64,000 nt of DNA from Lindgomyces ingoldianus (Eukaryota > Ascomycota > Dothideomycetes > Pleosporales > Lindgomycetaceae), in the NCBI RefSeq assembly GCF_010093535.1, contig NW_022985162.1:1400387-1464386 (forward strand). Reading direction: 5' to 3'. Both the position numbers and the translations under genes were made by a program. Below, piece by piece: positions 32,275 to 44,464 of the stretch. A model generated the notes under the pieces. That model was given only the letters and a program-made list of their open reading frames with translations. It was not told where the DNA came from and made no database searches. How positions within the stretch are numbered: the stretch's first letter is position 1; every line of letters starts with the position of its first letter.

Positions 32275-34494
32275 CATGAGGCGAGGCCCACGGAGCAGGT
32301 GATGGCGAGGGATAGGAGCAACTTTGAGTCTCCTGTGGGCCTCCGCAGTCTACATTCACAGAGGACTTCGTCCAGTGGGGGGAGAACCTCAACAAGCTCA
32401 ATTATCACGGCAAAACCCAAATCGACCCCAAACACCAAGGACGAATGCCGAAATTGCGACTGGAGGAGCGTGAGGGCATCTGCCCAAGTGGTGTGGGCTC
32501 GGTTACATGGATTGGCGTTGAAGATGTCATGAACTTATGAGATGATGGATTGCTTGCTTTTCTTCTACGGTGCCAAATTGGCTTCAAGCATGACAATACC
32601 TGGCTCAAACTGCCCGGATTTACCCGGTTCATTAAATTCTCCATCAGGAAGGTTCTAGCTGCAGAGGACATTGCGGCTCCGACCAAATTCATGAAGTTTG
32701 TTTCTGGATCCTGATACTCTATCCACTTTCCCCCATCCATGCATGAAATCGCCACCGAAGTATATCTATCTATGTGAAGTATAGAGCTGAATAATGCTTA
32801 GGCGTCTATCACGGAACTCTCGACACAATAACTCCGTGACTCTTGCACAGGCAACGGCAAAGAAGAACGCGTCATGATTGGTCGTACTCTCGACTAACAG
32901 TTCAACAGACTACACCATAGGCCCGGCAGCCACAATTCATATCAGGTAGAGGGACGGCACCGGTCTATTCCTGTTGCGCCGGATATTTCCCTAAGTGCGG
33001 CTTAATGACGAACTACAGTGCCCCCCAAATTAGCCTCCGGTGCCTGTGGGAAAGGCAACCCCCATTGAACTCAAGATACTAGCGCCGCTACTAAATACTC
33101 ATTAGCATCACTCTAGCCCTCCTTTTTCTCCCCACACGCCGCCATTCGCTGGTACCCTCTTAGCATAGTGCCTGAAGGGCGACATCGGTATCGTCGACTG
33201 AACTTGTGTAACCAATGAGATCTCATCGTGTTGTAATTCCTCCAGGTCCTTCGTTATGTAGTTTCTCGGGTGACTTATGAGTTGTTCATGGTTACAAACT
33301 TTACCATATCAGAGTAGAAGTAGGACCTAATGCTTCAGGAATGAGAGCAATTGGGTGACTCTCAGAGGATGGCGGATCTAGAATAGTAGAAATGATTCGG
33401 TATAGGAAGTTTTCAAAGGCCTAGACTGAGTCTCGCTGCTCTCGCCTCGACCCATACTTATGACAGTCGATATGGGTGAAAGCGATGCAGTTACGGTCGC
33501 GGAGATGAAGGTGCTGTCGAGGGTGTGGTAGTTTGAGCCTATAGATCTACTAGAAATTGATGGCAAAGTAAACCCACCTAAGACGCTGTGTGAATATTGT
33601 AGAGGCTTATGAAAGCTTGACCTGCCGATTCCCGTGGCGCTCTGGAACTCCGAGGCCTCCTTACTTAAATGAGCAGTGAATGTCGGGATTGTATGGCGCA
33701 GCGGGTCAATAGAAGTAGCAACTGCGTTTGAGGTGCCGTGAGGAACACCTGTGGACAATTTTGGCAGAACCGAACTAATTGGCATCGTAATAGTGTTGTC
33801 AAGAGGATGTTAAGATGTGCAAACGTGAGTGCAGCTAATAGGCGGAGTCACCTCATTTTTATCTTACAAGACAACGACAGTATTGCCTTCGCATTTAATG
33901 TTGCCCTTTTGATGTTGAAAGTCCAGTACTGAAGGGTGTCTTGGTACCTCTTCCCTTTCTTGTTTCCATCTAGTTCTCCCCCCATGCTTTCATCTTCCAT
34001 AATCGCTCTAATTTGTCACTCTCAAACATTCCACGACATTCACGAACTCTGTGATCACGTAGCTCAGAGGAAGGGGTTTCCCGGAGTATGATGTCATTGC
34101 GAACACTGGTGGATGCTTGAAGGATATTGGTTGAATCCAGAAAGTTAAGATGTGGTGGGAAGTCTTTGGTGCTGGTAAATGGCTGAAAGGAAACACAGTT
34201 AGCTGAATCTACGCGTGGAGCCTGATGCCGGTTATGTTGTATTGGGATATGCATGAGCATCTCTCCGGCAGCACTTCTTTATTGCGGCTTTCCAAGAGAA
34301 GATATACACTTCCACAACATTTCGTGAGCATTGGAGGAGGGAGACATTTATTTAAAAACTTCGCAAACTAAAATCCAAATTTCCTTTTAGGTTCGCATTA
34401 AATTCGATCTCTCAAGGAGCACCTTAATTCATCTTTATTTCTTCGTTTCCAAGGCCAGCTCCTTAGAAATTTCCGACCTCGATTGTTCCACTGA
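32275..34494. other. 2.2 kb spacer, possible gene debris
   Basis: No intact gene is recognised. A plus-strand frame at about 32345-32538 reads FTEDFVQWGENLNKLNYHGK then TQIDPKHQGRMPKLRLEERE before a stop. It looks protein-like but I cannot name it. A 135-aa Ser/Thr-rich minus frame at 33378-33785 has no domain. Confidence 0.4.
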
Positions 34495-34915
34495 AAGGGG
34501 GTCTGGGAGCAGAATCGTGAAAAATACAGGTACAGCCAAGCTGCTCATATTGGTGATTGTATTAAACGTGGAGGACAAAAGAATTACTCCCCACATCTCC
34601 TAATCTTCGATTTACAGAAGAACCAGGGGGTGGTATTACCTCACGGAGCACATCTACATCAAGATCAACGCCCAGATCGACCAAGCATTTGCAAATGTAG
34701 ACTTGTGCGGAAGAGGGTGGTTGCAAGCCTTGACCCTCAATTCGTACCATTTACCGCTAAACGATGAGGCTCTGGGAACAATGGCGAGAAATTTCGAGAA
34801 ATGGGTACAGCGGCACTGGCCGATTTGGGCTACTGTAGGGGCTACAAAGCTAGGCCTGGATGGTATGAGGGTCGAGATTGAGGTAGTCACTCATGATTCG
34901 CGTACAGCAAAGTGA
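34495..34915 (+). pseudogene. RidA/YjgF-family (UK114) remnant
   Basis: RidA proteins deaminate reactive enamine/imine intermediates. Fragment 1 (frame from 34495) reads KGVWEQNREKYRYSQAAHIG and DCIKRGGQ. After a frame break, fragment 2 (frame from about 34631) reads INAQIDQAFANVDL, GRGWLQALTLNSYHLPLNDE, MARNFEKWVQRHWPIWA and GMRVEIEVVTHD. Both fit the fungal YjgF-like protein order. No start codon exists: a TGA lies just before KGV (34492). No good GT donor was found to splice the two parts, and the GGW loop and strand between them are missing. It converges on SUA5. A very divergent functional gene with unusual splicing is possible but less likely. Confidence 0.6.
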
Positions 34916-34968
34916 AGTGCGCTGGGAACAGCACACGAGAAGCGAACAGTTGGAAATATTCACATCTC

Positions 34969-36462
34969 TCATGCTCTAATTTCTGCGGCTTTCCGAAGCC
35001 GATTCATAACGGCTGCCGCTATGTCGTCTCCAACCTTGTCATCGATACCTTCCACGAATATCACACCAACACCCTTTTTATCGAGCTCTCGAAGAGCGGA
35101 GAATAGTCCATGTGCTACTGCGTTGACATCCGCGCCTAGGCCAACGTCATATACATCCACGGGGCGAGATAAGTCGTCGTTTACTTTCAAGTGTTCTGCG
35201 TAAGGGGCTTGGTGTTGAATTACTGAACGTAAGATATTGGAAGTTTTTAAATGTTCCGTTTGGCCATTATGAACCGGGATAGGGTACGAATCCATATTCG
35301 GCTGTTGGCAGGCCTCGTGTGTTCTCCGAATAATTGGTAGACTCAAGGCAATTGGCCACCTCTTAGTTCTAATGATTCCAATCGATCCGTGAGTTTTCGC
35401 CAGTTTCAATACGCTCTCGGGCTCGGGAACTCTTGCACCTGCCTCGTACAAGAAAACGGTGGCGTTTGGGGAGTAATGGCGATACTTCATCCCAGGAGCC
35501 TTCGGCCGAAGCCCCTTTTCGGGAGAATCATTATATCCTACAAGTACATCTTCCCACCCTGGACATTTCCGTAACTGCTCCACGGTGATGCCACCAGGAC
35601 GCAGAATGGTTGGTGGGTAAGAGAGCCCATCTACCACTGTGCTTTCAACACCTACCTCACAGGGGCCACCATCGATAATTGTGTGGATTCGCCCGCCTAA
35701 ATCGTCCTTGACATGTTCGGCCGCAGTGGGAGAGGGCCGAGTAGATGCGTTTGCTGAAGGAGCCGCGAGAGGGACACCAGCCAGTTGGATTAACGCTAGG
35801 GCAAGTATGCTCCGCGGCATGCGGGCGCCAAACGTGCTGAGTCCTGCCGTGACCTCTGGAGAAAGGGCCGAGCTCCTTGGGTTGGGAAGAATGATAGTGA
35901 GTGGACCGGGCCAGAACCTCTGAATCAACGGCTTGTATACCTCCGGGATAGGATCGTAGTCCTCCTGAGCTGTCCCAGCTGGCCTTAATAAAGCCTTTAA
36001 TTGTGCTACTGAACAGACGTGGATGATGAGCGGGTTGTCGGCAGGCCGGCCTTTTGCAGCGAAGATAGCTCGTACGGCGGAGCTCCGAGTCGCATCGGCG
36101 CCGAGTCCATACACTGTCTCAGTCGGAAAGGCGACAGGTACATCTGAGGTTGCTAGTTCTTGCGCTGCGCGAAGCATGCTGTCTAGATCCTTTCCCGCGG
36201 TATACTCCATGGTCCACTCATCCACCAGCGCATCATGTGATTGGCTAACAGATATCCTACCCAGTTTGTTAGGGTCTACGGGTAGGATATCAGTCTCCAT
36301 ATTGAATGACATCAAATTTTGGTTTGACTTTAGCGGGGGGGTTGGAGTGCTTTCGGGTCCAGGTACAGGCTGGTGTGCCAGGGTGGCATGGACAGCGCGA
36401 GGCAGCAATGACAGTGGTTTGATAAGTCGGACATTTGGGACGCGAAAGCGGCGCATTGACAT
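34969..36462 (-). CDS. SUA5: threonylcarbamoyl-AMP synthase
   Basis: Makes threonylcarbamoyl-adenylate from Thr, bicarbonate and ATP for t6A modification of ANN-decoding tRNAs. Single exon, 497 aa. YrdC domain at about 95-290: AFPTETVYGLGADATRSSAV, AAKGRPADNPLIIHV, FWPGPLTIIL, PLAAPSANASTRPSPTAAEH and IDGGPCEVGVESTVVD. The linker APGMKYRHYSPNA leads to the C-terminal SUA5 domain (about 345-495). The N-terminal 50 residues are Arg/Pro-rich (MSMRRFRVPNVRLIKPLS) and could target mitochondria; a downstream Met (MSFNMETD) may give a cytosolic form, as both pools need t6A. That dual use is inference. Confidence 0.95.
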   Translation of the reverse strand: MSMRRFRVPNVRLIKPLSLLPRAVHATLAHQPVPGPESTPTPPLKSNQNLMSFNMETDILPVDPNKLGRISVSQSHDALVDEWTMEYTAGKDLDSMLRAAQELATSDVPVAFPTETVYGLGADATRSSAVRAIFAAKGRPADNPLIIHVCSVAQLKALLRPAGTAQEDYDPIPEVYKPLIQRFWPGPLTIILPNPRSSALSPEVTAGLSTFGARMPRSILALALIQLAGVPLAAPSANASTRPSPTAAEHVKDDLGGRIHTIIDGGPCEVGVESTVVDGLSYPPTILRPGGITVEQLRKCPGWEDVLVGYNDSPEKGLRPKAPGMKYRHYSPNATVFLYEAGARVPEPESVLKLAKTHGSIGIIRTKRWPIALSLPIIRRTHEACQQPNMDSYPIPVHNGQTEHLKTSNILRSVIQHQAPYAEHLKVNDDLSRPVDVYDVGLGADVNAVAHGLFSALRELDKKGVGVIFVEGIDDKVGDDIAAAVMNRLRKAAEIRA

Positions 36463-36830
36463 CAGAACATTTCTAAGTGACCTGCAAGCAACATGAGGCC
36501 AGAAAATTTACCACTCGGAAGTGCTGTCGGTCCGTGTTCTGCTCCAAGGTCTTGGCAAATGCACGTCATTCCAACTCCGGTAGCTTTGGTCTTCACTCGG
36601 ATGGAAACTGCTTTCATCTTTTCGGTCGCGGCGTGAACATGTTTCATTAACCAATCAAAATGACCCAAAGTAGTAATACACATTGGCCGCGTTGCGCCAT
36701 ACACCTAAAAAGACGTCTTCCCCGAGTCCATGCCAAACATAAAGGGTATCCAGCCAACGCCGCCAGATCCAAATAAGTTCAACGCTGCTAAAGCAGGTGA
36801 AAGAAAAGTCCTACAAAACCGAACCACTCT
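36463..36830. other. SUA5 upstream / RAD21 downstream spacer
   Basis: Contains the SUA5 promoter and the RAD21 3' flank. No gene is seen. Confidence 0.5.
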
Positions 36831-38752
36831 TTATAATTCAACGGTAGCCGCCTCAGATGCTGGTTGTGCAGACTGAGAAGCTAACTCCCCGCTAGCTGAG
36901 GTCTCTGCCCACGAACCCCACAGCCCTCGCTTGCTACGGATCCGCAACGGCCCACTGAGCTCATTAACGGGCTGTTCTACTTTGATGGCATCCTTAGTAG
37001 CAAGGACCAACACCTCAAAAAACATCTTGGTAGCGTCTGACCTTGTCGTCGTAGCCTCTGGGAGCATGTCTTGGAACAAAACACTTGTTTTTTGTCGTTC
37101 GGACTCGCTCGTCTCTGCGTCGTGGCCGAATCGCTCACGTAGAAGGTGGACAGCATGCTTTGTTCCAAGTGAGATGGGCCCGCTCTCTGCGGGGTGAAGA
37201 AGAGGGGCAGTCGTATCGTCGAAGTTGTCCGGGACAGGTGAAAATGCTTCTTCCTCTTCCAAAGGCTCTTCGTCCAGCGGATTAACGTCTGCATCACTAG
37301 GGAACTGGAACATATCGTCACCCTGTCCAAGAGTGACATCTCCACCCAGGTCAACAGCAATATCATCCAGTTCTGGTTCTGCCTGATCAATTTCCAACTG
37401 GGGCGTCTTCTCCGCACCTGTAGCGGCGTCTTCATCGTCAGGATCGAAATCAGCGACACCGCTGTCACGCTTCCTTTTTTGGCCTGCTCGTGATACGACT
37501 TCCAAGGAAAGTATGCCTCTCAGTTCTGGTGCCCAGCCTCGGCTTCGGCCATCACCTAGTATACTAGAAACAAAGCCTCCTGACCTCTGCATATTCATGA
37601 GAGCAAGTAGCATAGGGTCGCGTGGGAGGAAAGAGGCTGGCTTTAAGATACGAGATCGATCATTCTGCTGCTCCCGAATCTGGGTAGAGTGAATCTCGGT
37701 GTCGGCATCAGCATGAAGGACTTTGCGGCGCTTGGCTTTGTGGGCCTGGTGAACAGATTCTTCCTCTTCCTCTTCTGGCTCAAATGCGGCGGTATTCTGG
37801 TCTTGCTGGAAAGTCTGCTCGAGATCTCGCTCAACACTGGATCGAATCGAAGAGAGAGGCGAGATTGAATCCCGCTCACGGCGTTCAAGTGCATCTTCGC
37901 CGTTGGCCACAGTCTCCTCTACATCTCCCAAGTCAGTCATGCCGCCCATGTCGATGTCCATGTTCATGTCCCCTACGATGGGGATCGCGGTTTCGTCTTC
38001 CTCGCCAAGATCCAGGCCGAGATCACCCTCATCCTCGAAAATTTTGGGGCTCGAAGGAAATTCTTCAGAAGCCCGTCGGTCAAGACGAGCATTGCGGCCA
38101 ACCTCGACGCTGGTACCTTCGTCGAAAGCGTTCATTGGTAGATCTAGGTCATCACCAAGGTCGAGACCAAGGTCATCTGCTTCGTCTAACACCATAGGCT
38201 CGGCACGCGCCTTCTCGATACTCCCTGACAAATATTGTTGGCTGTCTAGGGTTAGGTCGTCCGCATCTAAACCACTGTTGTTCATGTCGAGCGGATGAGG
38301 TAGCAAATGATCATGCATCGGCAACAGCAGCAAGTCCGTCTCCGTAATGGTCTCAGCCAAGGTTAGGCTAGCGGGGTTCGCAATATGGGACTGGGTCGAG
38401 GGAAGATCGATGTTCCCGGGGCGGAAGGCCTTGGGTGAGTGCGTGAGAAGTGAAGAGATGTTGACAAGAACGGCAGACATACCATCTTGATTTTCATAAG
38501 CGCTTCATTGCAATCGTCAAGAAGATAGCGCGCTTTCCTGCTGTAGATGCGCACAACGCCGAGAAGCAGCTGGCCGCTTAGGCGCAGGGCCATGGGGCCT
38601 CCTGCAACTTCTGGCCTGATGATAACGCCAATGTCATCGACAATCTTATCCTGGAGGACCTGGTTCTTGGATAGTTTCTTCTCAAGATTGGCCGCCAGCC
38701 AGACGCGAGCCAGCGGGCCTGATTTAGAGAGCAGATGCTCAGGAAAGAACAT
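36831..38752 (-). CDS. RAD21: cohesin kleisin subunit Rad21/Scc1
   Basis: Alpha-kleisin closing the SMC1-SMC3 ring for sister chromatid cohesion. Exons are 38483-38752 and 36831-38429; intron 38430-38482 (GTATGT...CCAAG) joins DDCNEALMKIKM to AFRPGNIDLP. The protein is 622 aa. The N-terminal Rad21_Rec8 domain begins MFFPEHLLSKSGPLARVWLA and includes LRLSGQLLLGVVRIYSRKAR, the SMC3-binding face. The middle is acidic (repeated DLGLDLG) with likely separase and phospho sites. The C-terminal winged helix (SVLFQDMLPEATTTRSDATK, MFFEVLVLATKDAIKVEQ) binds SMC1. It is mitotic rather than Rec8 judging by length and acidity. Confidence 0.93.
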
Positions 38753-39606
38753 GGTCGCGACTATATAGCGGATAATGAGAGAGGTTGAGGATGGTGCATG
38801 CGCGCAAGAGGCGACGGGGGGTGTTGTGGTCGGCGCGTCCGCTGGTGAGGGAGGGGCGTTGACGGGTGTTCGGGGGCGTGAGATTCAACCTCGGGGCACC
38901 GAACGGGCGCGCAACAGAGGCAATGGCAGCGAGAGTGTTGGGGGGAAGTGTGAGATGGAGGGTTAGCGGAGGGCAGGCGGAGGGAGGGGACGCCGAAGAG
39001 GTTGGTGTTGCGACGGTGAGGCTGGGAGTTTGTTGATGTGGCAGGCGCGTTCGCTTGGCGAGCCTCCTTACTCAGCCGAAAGCAGATCACGTGGACTTCC
39101 ATTCTCGCAAAGGGTCGCGGGCTCAGATGTCCACGTGATGCGAGCGTGCTCTCCCTGGAGACTCGGTGCGCCAAGACCCTTCCAAGACGATGCTGCCAGA
39201 CAGAGACATCAATAAAAAGTGATGTGCAGAGAGCAACTTTTGCAAACGGGGACGTGCCCCCGCCTTTTTTCCGGTCTGCACAGTATCCAAAGTCGCCGAT
39301 AAAGCACTTTATGCCCTCTGTGAAACTTCCCTTCGCACAAAGGCCAGACCCCAGCTCAAATCGTTGCTCCGGCCCATGCACTTTGATGCACTGAATGCTT
39401 TGACGAGACGCCTCCATCGCGACCCTCGAGACAACATTTAAAGAACTCGGCACCAATTTCCCCTCCCCATTTGCTCTTCTGCCCGTCCTTTACTTCTTTA
39501 CATCAATGAGATAACCAACTTCAGTCCCACTTTCTTTACCGTCTCCTTGCCTCAGTTTGCGACTCCGCTTCAGGCCACGTTTTCAGGGCGGTTGGGCCAT
39601 GACAAT
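38753..39606. promoter_or_regulatory. divergent RAD21 / PMR1 promoter region
   Basis: 854 bp between start codons. The minus-strand open frame across part of it (38761-39456) lacks any domain. The DNA is GC-rich near RAD21; a short direct motif GTGGACTTCC / GTCCACGTG pair lies near 39090-39136. Confidence 0.45.
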
Positions 39607-42600
39607 ATGTCAAGAGCATCGACACCGTCATTACCACTGTATCATGTGTCTAACGCCGCGTCCAAAGCACTCCGGGCAGAATCGCCGCTGCTGCAGCCCC
39701 CAGAAGTACCGCAAAGACGCTCAACGCCCTCGGTATGTCTCGACCGCTCGTCGCCGTTCCTTCAGAGCACGCCCCCCATTTTTCGGCGCTGAAGCTAATA
39801 CTAAATATCATGTGCAGTCTGTAGCTTCCTCCTACTCCCTCCTCTCGCCTCGAGAAACTGCGCGCAAGCTGTCCTCATCCCTGACCCATGGGCTCTCTCC
39901 AGCCATCGCTGCAGCCCGCATCCACACGCATGGACTCAACGAATTACCCCACGAAGAACCAGAGCCGCTATGGCTGCGATTCCTGAAGCAATTCAAGGAG
40001 ACGCTTATCCTGTTGTTGCTTGGGTCAGCCGCCGTCTCGTTCCTAATGGGAAATCTGGAGGATGCCGTCAGCATCACCGCCGCGGTAACAATCGTAGTCA
40101 CGGTGGGATTTGTGCAAGAGTACAGGTCTGAAAAGTCTTTAGAAGCCTTGAGCCAGCTGGTGCCCCACTCTGCGCATACAATTCGCGCCACTGCAGACCC
40201 GCCCCGGGGCAGCCGATTAGCGAACGAAGTAGGAGCAGACAGCGTGGAACTAGACGAATTGAAGGACACACCAGCATCTCTGGAAGCTGCGGAGAGGAAC
40301 TCAAGCACGATATCCGCAACACTGCTAGTGCCGGGCGACTTGGTGTTATTTCATACAGGAGACCGCATTCCGGCAGACATTCGGATAACCCACGCGGCCG
40401 ATCTCACCCTCGACGAGTCCAATCTCACCGGAGAGAACGAGCCCGTCCCGAAGACACCAGACACTATCGATACATCATCCGGCCCCCCCCGTCCGCATTC
40501 ACCCTTCTATGCGTCGCCCGCCGCTGGTACAGTTGGCGCCGACATAAGGCTCAATGACCAGAAGAACATTGCCTTCATGGGCACATTGGTTCGCTCAGGC
40601 TATGGGCAGGGCCTGGTGATTGGTACCGGAGGCAATACTGAATTCGGCGCCATCTCCGCATCCTTACAGGAAATCGAAAGCCCTCGTACTCCTTTGCAGC
40701 TCTCCATGGATCGGCTGGGGAAAGAGCTCAGCTACATGTCATTTGGAGTCATTGGTTTCATAATGCTTCTTGGACTCTGGAGAGGCTGGGAGTTCCTAGA
40801 TATGTTCCAGATCGGCGTGTCCTTGGCCGTAGCCGCAATTCCCGAAGGTCTACCCATCATCGTCACTGTAACTCTCGCTCTAGGCGTGCTTAGAATGTCG
40901 AAAAGGGACGCCATCGTTCGACGACTTCCTAGCGTGGAGACTCTAGCATCCGTCAATGTTGTTTGCAGTGATAAAACAGGTAGGTACCCTTATCCCAGAT
41001 ACACCTGTTCCTCTTTTGACGCATTTCTAGGCACCTTGACAACGAATCACATGACTGTCACGAAGATCTGGCATTTCGATGAACTATCACCAGTCGATGT
41101 GACCAAGAAGCACGACTCTGACGAACTCGACTCTCCGACCCGCACGATACTAAGAATTGGTAACATAGTTAACAATGCGCGTCTCCTAGGGGAGCACGCA
41201 AATACGGCTTCCACCGCTGCGGTTCTGTCGTCGACTATGGGAGATGACACATCCGCCGCGAAAAGCCGCTGGGTTGGACAGCCCACAGATGTTGCACTCC
41301 TTGATTTGCTCGATACATTTGGAGAAGACGATGTACGAGAAAGAATTGGGGCTCGCAGATATGAAACTCCCTTCAGCTCTGAACGAAAATGGATGGGTGT
41401 TGTTATCAACGGAAGCTCAGGGACAGAGCTGACCCCTGGACCAGATGTGGTGTACATAAAGGGGGCCCTAGAGAAGATCCTGGATCGTTGCGACACATAC
41501 GTAACCGCTCAAGGTCGAGAAGTCATTTTGGATCAAGTACGCAAACAAGAGGTCTTCAGAGCCGCAGACTCCATGGCGCAAGAAGGCCTTCGAGTTCTTG
41601 GCTTTGCAAGTGGTGCGTCAAAAGATGGACGACGGACGCCCTACAAAGGGGGAAGTGGTAGTGCTTCGCCAGTACCGGTCCCAGAGCACCCTCCTTATGC
41701 TAGTTCCGCGCTCGGGGAAGATGAGCACTACCGAGGACTGATATTTGCAGGCCTTGTTGGGATGAGTGACCCGCCCCGCAAGGGAGTTGAAAGATCCATC
41801 CGACGGCTGATGGCCGGGAAGGTGAAAGTGATCATGATCACTGGCGATGCGGAGACAACAGCTGTTGCCATTGGTAAGAGGCTTGGAATGCCTATCAATA
41901 TGAACTCATCTATTGGACGAGTTGTGCTGCGCGGCGATGAGTTAGACCAGATGAGCGAGGAGGAACTTGCACAGGCTATTGCTACGACCTCGATCTTCGC
42001 CAGAACGAGCCCGGAACACAAACTGAAAATAGTTCGTGCCCTTCAGTCACGAGGCGATGTGGTGGCAATGACTGGGGACGGTGTGAACGATGCCCCAGCG
42101 CTCAAAAAGGCAGATATCGGAATATCAATGGGCAAATTGGGCACAGACGTAGCAAAAGAAGCCGCTGATATGATCTTGACCGACGACAACTTCTCGACAA
42201 TCCTTAATGCTATCGAGGAAGGGAAGGGTATCTTCTACAACATCCAGAATTTTCTCACCTTTCAGCTCAGCACCAGTGCGGCCGCCCTCGGTCTTGTGCT
42301 GCTAAGTACCTTCCTCGGCTTTCAAAACCCATTAAACGCAATGCAAATCCTATGGATAAGTACGTATTCACTATCCTTGAGCGACGAAACACAGGCTAAC
42401 ATGACACAGACATTCTCATGGACGGCCCTCCTGCCCAATCGCTCGGCGTCGAGCCTGTTGACCCTGCCGTCATGAGTCGCCCACCTCGGCCGAAGAAAGC
42501 TCGCGTACTCACACGGCAGCTACTGCAGCGAGTGCTGCAATCTGCCTCAATTATCATGATGGGAACCCTGACGACGTATTATCGTGAGATGACTTCTGAT

Positions 42601-42951
42601 GGTGAAGTCACGGCGCGAGACACAACTATGACATTTACTTGCTTCGTTTTCTTTGATATGTTCAACGCGCTCACATGTCGGTCTGAAAGCAAGTCGGTAC
42701 TTGCAGGTGAGATTGGCCTTTTCTCAAACAAGATGTTCAATTATGCTGTAGCTGGCAGTCTAATTGGTCAACTTGTCGTGATATACCTCCCCCCGTTGCA
42801 ACACATTTTCCAAACCGAAGCTCTCAGCCTTCTAGATCTTGTACATTTGTTGGCAGTCGCAAGCTGCGTGTTTTGGGCAGATGAGGCAAGGAAATTCTTT
42901 AATAGATGGAAACTGGGGCGACGTATCGTTGGGTACAGCTCGAGTGTATGA
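39607..42951 (+). CDS. PMR1: P2A-type Ca2+/Mn2+-transporting ATPase (Golgi, SPCA/PMR1)
   Basis: Pumps Ca2+ and Mn2+ into the Golgi. Four exons: 39607-39732, 39818-40979, 41031-42359 and 42410-42951. The true start is [20 protein letters not shown], in a different frame from the following exon; intron 39733-39817 carries a GCTAATAC branch site. The other introns restore DKTGTLTTN and [19 protein letters not shown]. The 1052-aa product has the cation-ATPase N-domain ([20 protein letters not shown]), the actuator LTGENEPVP (TGES variant), TM4 [18 protein letters not shown], the phosphorylation Asp in CSDKTG (about 424), the hinge [18 protein letters not shown] (about 777) and TM5-10. [16 protein letters not shown] in TM6 is typical of SPCA pumps. 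Confidence 0.96.
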
Positions 42952-44464
42952 TAGATGTCCTTGTATGAAACAGACCAATTGTTTACCAAAGCCAGAGCCA
43001 CGAGTTAAATATCTGTCATATCAGTATTTGTCTTGCACTCTCTGCTTTCTTCTCTTCTGTTTCCATAGTCCTTACCTTGTTTATGTTCCCTGATCCTCTG
43101 CGTCTCGAATTCTTTTAAGTTCCTGACAAGATTATTCGAATATACCATTAGAAACTTCCGTAGGTTGCCACAAAATTCCTTGTCTACGGCCATTCTTGTC
43201 AAGTGTGTCTATAGGTATTCTTCGAAACTTCAGGCATTGCTTCACAAGAAAAGACGGTGGCACGGCTGAGCAGTGCGAACGGAGCACTATCCTTGTAGGC
43301 GCGCTTTTTTGCCACGTTCGCACATGTGTTCCATACATTGGGCAATGATTTCCTGGAAATACTTGCATTTCTCCAGCACCGCCGAACCTTTGAGGGCAAG
43401 TAAGATAGGGAATGGGTCCGTCGGCTTGGCTAGGGAACTGTGGCGCTTTGAGGAGGGTTGTAGATAACGGTGAAATGCAACTGAACGAGCCAACAATTGA
43501 GCGTAGCCTGTCTTCTTCCTGACAGGGGTCACTCCAGACGTGTTTCACACGGGTCGTGGTATGACAAGAGGCCGTATGACAACTGTATGTAGCTCCTTGT
43601 CTTACAAGTACGTGATTGCTCTTTTGCGATTCAATAGTGCTTCCTTTCGCTACGACGTTCCTCAGTCCCTCGTTTGACGATAATTGGATTTTTTGAGAAG
43701 CTTTCCGATCGTATTCATCTATCTCTTTGACGTTTGCAACAGACTCTCGTCATAGTAAGTTCCTTGTACGACGATCAGTCTCCTGTGGCGCACACAACGT
43801 CTAGTCCCTCAATGCAATCACCTTTCACTCCAAACGCAACTTCTAGGCGTTATCAAGAGGTTGGACCGACCGATTCAGGCCTAGTAGTCAGGTGTCCCAA
43901 CAATGATTACCCTGCTCCTACGATTTCTGACCCGCTAGACAGGCTTAAATCTCTACAAACTTTCTCGAAGTACGTCTAGCTTTAACTTTAGCTTCCGGCG
44001 TAGTCTAACATATCAAGTCGTTGGTTATAATACAAGAGTCAAATGCCATGGGTTTCTCCTCGATGTCCCAGACCAGATGTGATGCGGCGTTGCTTGAACA
44101 CTTCAAATCAGAACCATCCTAGGCATTACAAAAGGGTAACGAATCTAGTCAGGGGTTGTATGTGCTCTCTAAACTTGCCACTTCACGACCGTAGTAACTG
44201 TGGCTGATTCCACGCTCCCGTGTCAGAGAAGGAGAAAAGCCGGTGAGGAGTTAATCGAGACCTCTTGTTTGCCAGGCTCACTGCTATAAACGAATATTTA
44301 AACACCAACGTTTCCAACAAGATCTACTGTTATATACTCAAAGTATCTAAAGAAATCCTCTCGGTTACTTCCCAACTTCACCACTTCTCGTTGATTGCGC
44401 CCCTTCATTCTCACAGATCAATTTTCTACATCTCAGGCATATCTCTGCCATCCCCCTCGCCAAT
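42952..44464. other. 1.5 kb spacer, no supported gene
   Basis: PMR1 3' flank followed by the cupin promoter. Small frames at 43132-43548 (-) and 43734-43979 (+) have no recognisable domain. Confidence 0.5.

Noticed and set aside
38761..39456. 231-aa minus-strand ORF upstream of RAD21
   Set aside because: No domain, low-complexity His/Pro content, and it lies in a divergent promoter.
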